The translations under genes and the position numbers were made by a program. A stretch of DNA of 35,281 nucleotides from assembly GCA_027579435.1 (NCBI GenBank), contig JANBPK010000800.1:1-35281 (forward strand), read 5' to 3'. This stretch comes from Candolleomyces eurysporus (lineage: Eukaryota > Basidiomycota > Agaricomycetes > Agaricales > Psathyrellaceae). The notes under the pieces are model-generated. The model did no database searches. It was not told the DNA's origin and was given only the letters and a program-made list of their open reading frames with translations. Below are positions 23,292 through 32,261 of this stretch, in pieces. How positions within the stretch are numbered: the first letter of the stretch is position 1; each line of letters starts with the position of its first letter.

Positions 23292-24314
23292 GTGCCAGAT
23301 GATCCTGAAAACTATGCACCTGTTACCATGGTGGTAGTTGATGGAATTGTAATGGGACCAACACACTGTGCTTTTCCAGGCTGTGAAGATTCTCTTGATA
23401 ATGCTAGAGGTGAAGCTTTTTGCACTGCTCACAAACTGCAATATGGAAATCATTGCCGTGTAGTTGATTGCCAGGGCCAATCTGTTGCTGGAAGCAGAGC
23501 ATGCTCCGATCATCAGAATATGTGGAAAAAATATCAAGAATCCCATAGCCATAGCAGTTTGCAGGGAGTTCGTCGGATGATCAATAGGCCTGATGAAACC
23601 CAGCCTTGGCAAAACAGACAAAATTCTGATTCTGTGCCACATGACCAGCCTGCATCTAACTCAGGCATAGACAACAGAAAACATTATTTTGGACCTGCTA
23701 AATTCTACTGCGTTGAAATTGCTTGTGCTCCATGTGGTGCAGTTATTGCTTGGACAAAATTTGACCGATCTGAATCTCCAACAAAGATTCTCAAATTCTT
23801 GGAAGATATTTTCCCAAATGAAGCCTCTAAACCAAGCTATATTTGCATTGATAAAGCTTGTCAAGTTTTGTGCACAGCAGCTGTCAATAAAAGCTTTTCA
23901 ACAATCTGGCCAAATACCAGATTTATTGTTGACACCTATCACTATAATAATCACAAGAAGACTGATGATCTTTGCAAGACTTGGTGCAACCCTTCACCTG
24001 AGGATGACTCCAACCCAAATTATCTCAATCTCATAACCCTTGAACGTGATAAAAATGGGATTCTCCAGGCAAAACGAGCATTTAATACACAAGCCAGTGA
24101 GCAACTCAATTCATGGATAGCAAGCTTCAATTCCATATTAAAGCGGATGACAATTCATAATTTTAACTGGTTTTTGCATGTTATGCTATTTTTGCATACA
24201 AAACGTGTTATTCAAAGGCAAAAACAAAGACAGGAACGTGCTGAAAGATCAAATAGAGCTGATAGAGATGATGCAGAGGTTGAGGAAGCAATTGATACTG
24301 ATGATGAGGTGTAA
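23292..24314 (+). CDS. KDZ-superfamily transposase-related protein (CxC6-like cysteine cluster), 5'-truncated
   Basis: Kyakuja-Dileera-Zisupton (KDZ) transposons are DNA elements common in basidiomycetes. This 340-codon frame opens with VVVDGIVMGPTHCAFPGC and a cysteine/histidine cluster (CAFPGC, CTAH, CRVVDC, CSDH). It continues into a transposase-like part: FYCVEIACAPCGAVIAW, YICIDKACQ, FIVDTYHYNNH and ASEQLNSWIASF, whose D, D and E are candidate catalytic acids. The C-terminus is a charged helix (KRVIQRQKQRQERAERSNRA). The intact proteins are usually much longer, so the N-terminal part is missing; the left border lies near 23245, where integrase homology stops. The frame is uninterrupted and AT-richer than the left half of the window, suggesting a younger insertion. 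Confidence 0.8.
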   Translation: MPDDPENYAPVTMVVVDGIVMGPTHCAFPGCEDSLDNARGEAFCTAHKLQYGNHCRVVDCQGQSVAGSRACSDHQNMWKKYQESHSHSSLQGVRRMINRPDETQPWQNRQNSDSVPHDQPASNSGIDNRKHYFGPAKFYCVEIACAPCGAVIAWTKFDRSESPTKILKFLEDIFPNEASKPSYICIDKACQVLCTAAVNKSFSTIWPNTRFIVDTYHYNNHKKTDDLCKTWCNPSPEDDSNPNYLNLITLERDKNGILQAKRAFNTQASEQLNSWIASFNSILKRMTIHNFNWFLHVMLFLHTKRVIQRQKQRQERAERSNRADRDDAEVEEAIDTDDEV

Positions 24315-24363
24315 ATGTAAATATATATGTACTTTACTTAGGCAGAAGAAATAAAAGTACTAT

Positions 24364-24850
24364 TGTGGACCCTTTGTGGACTTTTAAAAATTGCTGGTGT
24401 GTATAGACATCACTTGTGGTGGAGTCCAGTAGACCCATTATGGAGTCCAGTAAACTTATTGTGGACTGTTTGTGGACTTTTAAAAATTGCTGTTGTTTAT
24501 AGAAATTACTTGTGGTGGAGTCCAGTAGACCCATTATGGAGTCCAGTAGATTATTGTGGACTGTTTGTGGACTGGAGACAGCAATTTGTGGACCCTTTGT
24601 GGATTGTTTGCGGACTGGTGAAGGCAATTTATGGACCTTTTGTGGACTGTTTGTGGACTGATTTGTGGACCCTTTGTGGACTATTTGTAGACTGCTTGTA
24701 GATTGCTTGTGGAGTCTACTGGAGTCCATAGGTGGTGATTATGTAAATTTCCTTTTATAGAAATTCTTATATGCCAGTCCAGTGGACTCTATATAGAGTC
24801 CACAAAACCTTTGTGGAGTCTATATGGAGTCCATGTGGAATTGTTGTGGA
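24364..24850. repeat. GTGGAC-rich subterminal repeat array
   Basis: Immediately downstream of the KDZ gene. A unit of about 95 bp starting TGTGGAC(C/T)(G/C)TTTGTGGAC and containing TTAAAAATTGCTG and GGAGTCCAGTAGACCCATTA occurs at 24364 and 24460, with a third start at 24555. It then breaks into many shorter GTGGAC(T/C)NTTTGTGGAC pieces to about 24715. From 24715 to 24850 the complementary GGAGTCC form dominates. Related text, CCACGTGGACTCTACAT, lies at the left border of the element (about 23260). Such arrays often bind the transposase. Confidence 0.75.
24782..24803. repeat. 22-bp perfect palindrome in the array
   Basis: GTGGACTCTAT followed by its exact reverse complement ATAGAGTCCAC, with no spacer. 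It combines the GTGGAC and GAGTCC words of the array in head-to-head arrangement and could be a dimer binding site for the transposase or a cruciform. Confidence 0.85.
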
Positions 24851-25570
24851 GTGAGAAGTACTGATTTTTGTTGCTCCTCAGCTCTCACAGTATTTCCTCT
24901 CAACTCAAGGAGAGTTGTCATTGAGTGTATATGATAAATCTTATGTGGATGGAATACTACTGTTGGACAAATCTATTGATTTTTTATCAGTAACAAATGT
25001 ATTCAAAAATACAGAATATTATTGATCTAAAAAGTCCAGGTGTTTGGCGAGGCTGCATCTCAGCATCTGGTGGTCATTCAGCCTTATAGAGCCATACTAG
25101 CTTTTTTACCATATTACTGTTGTCCACCATCAATGGTTACAAAAACTTTTTGGTATCCTATGATGGAAATGCAAGCTACTGCCCTTACTGCAATTCAATG
25201 ACAATGCTAACAAGCAACACAAATATAATCCAAAGCACAATATATCTTGTACTGTGGACAAATTATGATAGCACCTTCAATATACCATTAACATCTACCT
25301 TCTATTCAACAAATACTTTGAATTGTCTCCTGGAAACCAAGAATCCCACTACAAGCCACTTACTTAGCTGACATTGGTTAGAGACTTGGATTACAAAATC
25401 AGAAAGCATTCAGAGAAGTCCAAACCATAAACCACAAGCCACCCAAGGTGTGCATATGACTCCCCACATCATACACAACAGTCTGCAAATGGTTCCAAAG
25501 CCCAGCCTAATTCCTCAGAGGATTCAGAGGCACCATCCTTTGCTCCATTTCCCAATCTATTGTCCTTCGA
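24851..25570. other. KDZ right flank; no gene recognised
   Basis: An open plus-strand stretch near 24888-25025 (contains GELSLSVYDKSYVDGILLL) and another at 25120-25371 (contains SYDGNASYCPYCNSMTMLTS) may be remnants of the KDZ element or other mobile DNA. I cannot place them. The right border is where integrase homology resumes near 25575. Confidence 0.3.
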
Positions 25571-25574
25571 GCTG

Positions 25575-26321
25575 GGTGACTCTCAAGCAAATGGGAGAGT
25601 GGAGAGACCACACTACGATATCCAAGACATGCTGTTTAAAGCAACAGGAGGGAAGATGCATCAGTGGTTCTGGTACTTTCCGCATGTATTGTGGGCAGAC
25701 CAAATTACTGCACAAAAATGCTTTGGAGTTTCACCTTTCTTCATTTTAACTGGTGCTGAACCTATGGTTCCATTGGATATACAGGAGGCAACTTGGTTGG
25801 TGGAGCCACCAAGTGGTCCTTTGACTACTGTGAAACTTATTGGCCAACGAGCAAAGGCGCTGGCAAAACATAAGGACTTAGTCAAAGAAATGCGGAAGCG
25901 GGTTGATAAGGAGAAGAGAGACAGGGTTGCAAAATATGAGGAGGATAACACTGCGATCATTAAGGACTATCGCTTCTGAAGAGGTGATTTGGTCCTCATG
26001 AGAAATATGGCTATTGAGAAAAGCCTAAATAAGAAGATTAAGTCGAAGTATCTTGGTCCTCTAGTCATGGTATCAAGAAACAAAAGAGGAGCATATATTC
26101 TGGCAGAATTGGATGGTATGGTGCTTCAGTGGCCAGCTGCTGCATTCAGAGTTATCCCCTACCATGCTAGAAAGAAAATAGATCTTCCACCCAACATCCA
26201 CGAGTTCATTGACATCTCATCTAAAGCATTAGGCAAAATGAGGGAGTCTTTGGAAGAAGGAAATGTTGAAGATATTGTGTTCAGAGGCATGCCTGACACT
26301 TCTAAAATTACAAGTGATTAG
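25575..26321 (+). pseudogene. Ty3/gypsy integrase fragment 2 with C-terminal domain, inactive
   Basis: Starts inside the integrase core (GDSQANGRVERPHYDIQDML), then WFWYFPHVLWADQIT and EATWLVEPPSGPL. TGA at 25977-25979 interrupts, with the same frame continuing into the C-terminal module GDLVLMRNMAIEKSLNKKIK, KYLGPLVMVSRN and AFRVIPYHARKKI, ending TAG at 26319. It overlaps the region covered by fragment 1, so the two come from different gypsy copies rather than one copy split by the KDZ insertion. Its left end is cut at the KDZ border. Confidence 0.85.
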
Positions 26322-26350
26322 GAATTGCTGGGACAGCAAATCTTAAGTCA

Positions 26351-26360
26351 GGGGGAGGAG
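26351..26360 (+). other. polypurine tract of gypsy fragment 2
   Basis: GGGGGAGGAG, about 30 nt after the polyprotein stop and directly followed by TTGG. This is the expected position and type of the plus-strand primer site next to a 3' LTR. An LTR right of it (26361-26620) is not confirmed. Confidence 0.55.
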
Positions 26361-26623
26361 TTGGTCAAGTATAGATATACTCAGCCAGAAATTTCAGACT
26401 TTACCAAAGATGTCAGCCTTCTAGGCACAAAAAAAACTTAAAAACAAAGGATGTGGGTTTTAAAAAGATGGTAGACTTAGGAAAGTACAAAGGTATTACA
26501 GGAGGTCAATGCAGAAGTAGCTATTGTTTTCTGTATTAATAAAAGGAGCAGTGGAAAAGATGAAAAAGAAGGTTAGAGTGAAAGTCCAAGTTGAGGAGAG
26601 GCTAGGGAGTTACTTCCGAACAC

Positions 26624-28034
26624 CTAAAGCTCAAAGCCAGGCTCAAGAGGAATGACCTCAGGAGCTTCAACAGGCTTAGGAACAGTGCAGAAGGAAGCAA
26701 GAGAGGCTTTCAGGAAAGCGTACTTGTTATTAAGCATCTCCCAATGACCAGTGAACAATTGGATCTTGTGGATGATGGAAATCATCTCCAAAAAAACGGT
26801 GCCAAGAGCCTGGCAGATATATTCTTTGTTTTCTGTGCAATCAGTGAAGTTGGTAATAGCAGAATGTGCCTTGCTGAGCACCAAATTGATGAACTTGTTG
26901 GAGATAGCACAATTGTCAACTAGGAATGCTTCAGAACTTGTTAGGAAGCATGAGAATAGGAGTGACGTACTAAAATCCAAAAGCCCTCCATCAGGGAACA
27001 AACGGTGAGCAGTGCGGGCTGCACTAGAGTTGGCTGAAGACAAAGGTGTTTCTTTATCGGCATGGGCACACTTAGAAGCCAGGGCCATGAATCTGAAGAA
27101 CACGGGAGAACCGGTATCGATGCCAGGGATGGAAAAATAATCCATCCTCTGAGTAGAAGGCAGAGCAGAAGCTTGATTGGCGGCTTTTCTCTGAGCAAAC
27201 AAAGCTTCAGAAGGAAGGTTCAAAAGTGAAGAAAGAAGAAGTACCTTAGCATGACCATGGGTAGCGATGGGCTCAGACATGGTCATGTCTTCATCTATAA
27301 CTGAGACTTCTGAAGCAGAAACAGGAGCGCCAGAAGTAGTGGCATGAGAGGCATCTAAAAAGAAGAGTTTAGAAGGAGTCAGGACTAGGGAAGAATAGAG
27401 GAAGACTGGCTAGAAGTAGTGGAATCATGACGGGTGTGACCAGCTTCAACCTTCAGCTCAGCCGCTAGGGCAAGCAGTTTGTTGGCAGACTTGTCAGAGA
27501 AGCCGAGTTGGTGTTCCAAAGCCCAGGTCTTGTGGGTGAGAATGATGGCAAAAGCCTTCTGAACTGGCTTGACAAAGTTGGGAACATTCCAAAGGATCTT
27601 GATATAAGCCGTGTCATAGTCCTAACAACAGAAAAAGGTTAGAAAGGTATGAAAAGAACATAAAATGGGCGGAAAGCACACCGCAAAGGGAAGCAAGATG
27701 CTACCAAGAGCAGAAGTCATCCGCAACTTAACTTTCTGGGGTACTGGTTTACTAGCAGAGAGGGCTGCCATGGCAGCCTTATGATGATCGATGAGCTTGG
27801 AAGCCTCTTCCGAAACAATATCCAGCATCTTGGGGCCATCTCTTTTGAAGTTGGCACGAACCACGACAGGGTCGAGAGGGGGAGAATGGTTGTTGCACTT
27901 AGGGGGGCATGAAGATGCAAAAACAAGAGAAAGGATGAGAAAGGGTGAACAAAGCATACTTCAAGTGCTTGTCTTATATACACAACAATTTGGGAGAACT
28001 TTGGAAGTCGGCTGACAAGTTCTGAATCGCCCAT
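26624..28034 (-). CDS. unknown intron-rich protein
   Basis: I do not recognise the family. Clear exons on the minus strand: 28034-27960 (ATG; MGDSELVSRLPKFSQ), 27897-27682 (RDGPKMLDIVSEEASKLIDH), 27621 to about 27430 (IKILWNVPNFVKPVQ, KTWALEHQLGFSDKSANKLL), about 27360-27245 (SEVSVIDEDMTMSEPIATHG), about 27190-26975 (QRMDYFSIPGIDTGSPVFFR) and about 26924-26624 (NFTDCTENKEYICQALG ... EPGFEL, stop). The first two introns are 62 and 60 nt with GT-AG ends and phase 0. The exon 3-4 join is uncertain (weak donor). About 380 residues in all, apparently unbroken, mostly helical with a polar middle. It sits between gypsy remnants and a solo LTR. It may be a host gene or a mobile-element accessory gene. 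Confidence 0.65.
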
Positions 28035-28870
28035 GTGAAACCTTTGGAGATTTTGGACACATGATAGGACAATGACCCCTAGGCAAAAGTTATCAGTAGA
28101 TAACAGCATGCTCAGACCAGGTCTAAGACCATTTGGGAGGGCGGCTGACTTAGAAAGGAGAAAGACACCAAGTTTTACCAAGCGGAGGCATGCAAACATT
28201 TGCCAGCTGATTGACGAGCGGTTCGGAAGTCGAACAAACTCAGGAACAAAGACTTACTATGGTTTGTCCTGGTTTGGAAGCACAATTGTGTTACGGATAT
28301 ATCCTTTTTTTNGTTTTTCATTACTGATGACTTATACGCTATAACTATAAAAACAGATCTTAAACAAACATTTCTTTTACTTGTATAAGGACTTTGTTCA
28401 AATGTATTGATTGTGAAGTTAGTAAATGCAAACTGAACTCAAGCATGACCAAAATCTACATGAGGTGCAATCAAGCGCTAAATTAAGCGCTGCATCAAAC
28501 TTGTTCACACGCAAATCTTCCTTCGGTTTCTTTTAACTTCAGGAAGCTTCTCTAGGCTTCCTTTTAGATCCATAGCATTCTCAGTCACTCTCAAAGCTAG
28601 TAGAATTAAAACTATAAGTTGTATATATAGAACTCATGGAATTCTAGTAATATCATCTGCTTTTCAAACCTTACTCACTGTGATCTTTGCATTGCCTTGC
28701 GCTGCAAAGACCCTGAATTTTTGTCAATGCGAAACGTTGACTAGAATTCTTCAGTTAGTATACATTTGGGTAATCTAAGTCACTTCTCCATCACTCAAGT
28801 GAACACTTGAAAACCGAAATATCCCTTACCTTCCATGTATTCATTGGAATACACCAAAGTTACCACTAGT
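28035..28870. other. intergenic, no gene recognised
   Basis: AT-rich stretch with N at 28312 after seven T. Small hairpins are visible (for example AGGAAGC/GCTTCCT near 28542-28563 and TCAAGTG/CACTTGA near 28796-28811). It should hold the promoter of the intron-rich gene to its left. No coding support. Confidence 0.4.
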
Positions 28871-28871
28871 T

Positions 28872-29606
28872 CTAACTAGCCATAACAGATTGACCCATTG
28901 TGAGCACCGAGGAACTTGGAGGAATTTTGTTATGGGCTTGCTCAGATCCTGACTGCACTGGAGCCGGAGCGGTCCTAGGGTAAACGATGAAGGGTTTCCG
29001 GTGGGTAAAACGGGTCGAGTAGTGAGGATTACGATCCAATGGATTAGGGGTGGTTCTTTGTACGGGTGGTAGCAAAGGTGCCAAAAGCGGAAAGATACGT
29101 TGGCGGGATCGGAGTTGTTCTCTCTAAAGATGAGAGGGGTAAGCCTTCCTTCACTCGGCAAAAGGGCTAGGGGGTTCGTCGGGGTCGATATCGCCAGCGC
29201 GGGGTCGTTTGGGAAAGTCTGGGTCGGATGTTGCTCGCTTTCGTTTAGCGGGTTGAAAACCAGCAGGGGCTTGATCGTGAGGCAGATGAGCAACAGACGA
29301 ATTAACGGAACGGACGAGGGGAGGTGGATCCTCGGTTGTGGCGAGAGTCCAAAGTTGCTGGAGGAGTTCGGGGGAGCGGTCTGCGTACTTCTGGTTGAGG
29401 AGAGCAAGCGCTGCTGCCAGTTCCGGAGTACTTGCCGGGCGTTGGATAGCACTCTGCGTAGCGTTAATAACGTCACCGACAATGTTACGTACTATGAATG
29501 ATCCAAGACAGATCCTGGTGTCTTTGCTGAGGACGAAATAGAGTCGGACGTAAGCGATGAGATAGATCGAGTCGATTTCGGTCTTGGTGTAAATGGCGAG
29601 GGTCAT
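28872..29606 (-). CDS. LTR-embedded open reading frame, function unknown
   Basis: On the minus strand an ATG at 29606 opens a 151-codon frame (begins MTLAIYTKTEIDSIYLIAY). It has an Ala/Leu-rich helix (PELAAALALLNQKYADRSPE), a basic nuclear-localisation-like stretch AKRKRATSDPDFPKRPR and an acidic/Pro end. A 33-nt intron-like gap (29154-29122) or a frameshift leads to a Pro/Arg-rich second part (APLLPPVQRTTPNPLDRN) that passes the LTR edge at 28928 and stops at 28872. It starts about 60 nt after the presumed transcription start of the LTR. Unusual for a solo LTR; I know no family for it. Confidence 0.4.
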
Positions 29607-29926
29607 GCACTAGAGATAGGACTAGCGCCGGATTTGGTGGAGGGTGTTTATACGAGTAGACAAGAGAGTAGATTCTTGAGAACAAGCTGAGGAGTTACCG
29701 CTCAGCTCGTGCTGCCTATATACTGTACATGCTACTGTGCCGCAGTCCGTGCTAAGGCATACATGAGTAATTACGCAGTCCAGCTAAGTAATCGTCCGTA
29801 GTCCGTAGTCCTAAGTTACTAAGTACGCAGTTAGATATTACAAAGTACCTAACTGCGGTCATCGTTCGCAGTCCTAGTGTTACTAAGAGAAAAAAAAANG
29901 ATACNTACTGGGGTTATTACATAACA
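28928..29926 (-). mobile_element. solo LTR, 999 bp, with 5-bp target duplication
   Basis: On the minus strand it starts TGTTATGTAATAACC and ends AAGCCCATAACA, so the ends are TGTTA...TAACA inverted, as is usual for LTRs (Ty1/copia-like ends). AATTT flanks it directly on both sides (28923-28927 and 29927-29931). No internal retroelement region is attached, so this is a solo LTR left by recombination. It contains a TATA-like site (about 29717), a 21-bp block shared with the second solo LTR (29668-29688), and upstream repeats of the type GCAGTCC/GGACTGC. The N bases at 29899 and 29905 lie in an A run. Confidence 0.85.
29668..29688 (-). promoter_or_regulatory. conserved LTR core-promoter block
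   Basis: The minus-strand block AGCTTGTTCTCAAGAATCTA plus C is identical here and at 31941-31961 in the other solo LTR, although most of the two LTRs differ. In both a TATA-like element lies about 27-35 nt upstream (TATATA near 29717 and near 31990). The spacing suggests this block spans the transcription start (U3/R boundary). This is inference from position. Confidence 0.5.
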
Positions 29927-29931
29927 AATTT

Positions 29932-30657
29932 AGATGAAGGCCTTAATTCACCTTTCACCTCAGGAAGGGGACTTCACACTTTCTAGTTGGCCTGGAAAAT
30001 AAGAAATTTATTAAAAATACAGGTGGTCTTGTGCTGCCAGATAGTGTGAAATATATATACAGGGGGTTCCTACTCATGATGCTGTTGTCATATGTCTGCG
30101 GAAAGGTTTGAGGTCTGTAAAGAGAGAATGATAAGAATGAATGACATTGTCTTCAGTCCCGAGCAATAAGCTTGACGATTAGTGAGTTCGGAAGCAAAAG
30201 ATGTAAAGTAACAAGAAAGGAGGGTGATTCAGAAGGAGAGAAATAAGCTATATCGACAAGGTCTCAGAGGCATCCCACCTCAGCGTGTCCACAGACTTCC
30301 AAAGCTATAAGAGAGCCTTCAGAAGCCAGCAGAGGAGCCATTGAACCTGCCCACTGCCCCAACGACCAAGACAATAACAAGATGAGGAGAGTCCAATGAC
30401 CTCAAGAAAAGGGGGGGGATAATGGAACGATATGTGCAGCTAGATCAAAGGGGAACAAGAGAATTGGGAACATATACCTAAGAGCCCTTGTTACCGTCTG
30501 AAGCAATAGAAGTTGCAAAGGTCAGCAGAGGCATAAAGGAGCCCAAAGGTGAAAGGGCTGACCCAAATTCTAGGGCAGCAGCTCCAGATGGATGAACGGT
30601 GCTTGATAACAAAGATGGGGTGTATACAGGAGGGTTGTCTGCCTAAAGGGTCTTCTT
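29932..30657. other. intergenic, no gene recognised
   Basis: Contains short frames only. On the minus strand an open piece at 30688-30491 follows the last recognised exon of the Zn2Cys6 gene and might be an additional 3' exon (after CATTCTAG), but the link is not supported by motif. Confidence 0.35.
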
Positions 30658-31524
30658 CTAGAATGACTGAAGAGGGGCCACAGCACACATCTGCTCGAAA
30701 GCGGCGCTAGGATAAGACCGGATGAGGTTCTAAAAGGTGACAGGGTTGACAAGCTTGTCGATGAACTGATCCCCGTTGTGCTTGAGAGTTTGAACATAGG
30801 AGGAGAGGAACTGGCGGGTCGTCTCGTAATGGGTGGCCTGGTGGTTAGCCAGGGCAGTCAAGTTACGTAGGTGTTCCCACTTGGCGGCAAATTGACAATA
30901 AAGGGTGTTGAAGTCTTCGGAAATATATAAGTCAGCTAGATGATGCTTCTGAAGAGGGAGGAAGACGTACAAGCAATAGATTTGGGCCCCTGTGCAAGGT
31001 CCCAGAAACCGCAGAGATGGTTGTATAGGTCTGTGTTGTCGCGATGACACTGGAACGAGCAGGCAGAATGCACCACTTGGCAAGGGGCACACTTATCTGA
31101 GTTGCCTTTGTATAGCACACAGCAACAAGGGTCTTCAAGACAGAGACAACTTTGGCAAGGCAGTTGTGGCTGAGGAAGCGGTGAGAAAGAGATTCTGAAG
31201 CAGTGCCATGAGAAATGTCTACTCACAAGTTTAAGAGAGGAGGCTAAAGTAACCAACTAGGTGGCGGCTTCAGGACTTTCAAGGGCAACAGACCAAGGAG
31301 CGATGATAGAATAGATGGAAGCAGCAGGAAAAGAAAGAAGCTGAGCCTGAGGAGGCAAAGAGGAGTCGTTGGTGGGAGTATCAATTGAGGCCAGGAACTG
31401 AGAGAGAAAACCTTTGTTGCTGGAAGGCAGAAGAAGTGACAGCAGCACCCTTTTTTGCAGCCTTAAGAATGGGACGAGCTTTGGCCTTGTTCTTCTTCAC
31501 CAGGCTGACTTTGATCTTAGCCTC

Positions 31525-32261
31525 TGTTATGGGTCAAGGCAGAAACCTTGACACGGTGACCGAGGGGCGATTTCGGAGAAAGAGAGTGATGTCGTCTTCG
31601 TGATGTAGAATTGAATATAGTCGTCCTCGTACGATGGAGAAGTGACCGTTATGTCGAATGATTAGCACACGTCGGGAATTTGACAAGATAATAGATATCC
31701 CCCGGTTAGTGCCAACAAATGGACGTTGCGGCCAATTGTGTTGATTAAAGTATTGAGCCTGGTTTCTAGGAGACGGGCGGCTGTCTCGTCGAGGAATGCG
31801 GAGTGAGAAAATAATCGAAGTCGTCGTGGAGCCCCTCTCCTGCGAACAGTGATCTTGAGGCGGATTAATCGCGGATTGCTGGTGGGACGTTTGTGAAGAG
31901 TTAATACTAGCATATGCTAGCGAGTTACTTGGCTCGAAGGGTAGATTCTTGAGAACAAGCTAAAGAACTACAGTACATCGAGGATAAGTTATATAGTACA
32001 GGGCTACACAGCCCGTAAATAATAGTCTGAATCAATATCAGTCAGTAGCTGTGCGTATTCCGAGCGCAGCTACTATGAAACACTATACTAGTATACATTC
32101 CGAGTCAGTAGCTGTGCGATATCATTGCGCAGCTACTATGAAACACTAAGTCCATCAAATAATAGTAAGAATGAGTCAAAAAGAAAGAAAACGAGTCAGG
32201 ATACTATATAGATTACACAGCTATTACTAGTATCCTATTATCCGAGTCATAGTTCGTAACA
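31525..32261 (-). mobile_element. solo LTR, 737 bp, inserted in an exon, with 5-bp target duplication
   Basis: On the minus strand it runs from TGTTACGAACTATGACTCGG to CTTGACCCATAACA. GCCTC (plus strand) flanks it at 31520-31524 and 32262-32266, and deleting the element plus one duplicate restores the reading frame of the surrounding exon. It shares the TGTTA...CCCATAACA ends and the 21-bp core block (31941-31961) with the 999-bp solo LTR at 28928. The upstream part has a 63-bp duplicated hairpin module. A GTCAAGG/CCTTGAC hairpin lies just inside the 3' end (31533-31552). A long frame without an ATG (about 31950-31535; RVLIIRHNGHFSIVRGRLY) is open inside it. Confidence 0.9.
32041..32151. repeat. 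duplicated hairpin module in the LTR upstream region
   Basis: GTCAGTAGCTGTGCG occurs at 32041 and again at 32104 (63 bp apart). Each is followed by GCGCAGCTACTATGAAACACTA, so each copy forms an inverted pair AGTAGCTG.GCG / CGC.CAGCTACT with a loop of about 10 nt. It resembles a doubled regulatory element of the LTR. Confidence 0.7.

Noticed and set aside
24364..24720. Tandem array as a CRISPR array
   Set aside because: Units are degenerate, lack unique spacers of fixed length, and the context is eukaryotic.
28841..29482. 213-codon minus-strand frame
   Set aside because: Overlaps the ATG-started LTR frame in another phase; low-complexity Leu/Pro/Ser content.
31525..31570. Helitron-like 3' hairpin (GTCAAGG/CCTTGAC)
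   Set aside because: No CTRR end or AT target; the 5-bp duplication and TG...CA ends identify a solo LTR instead.
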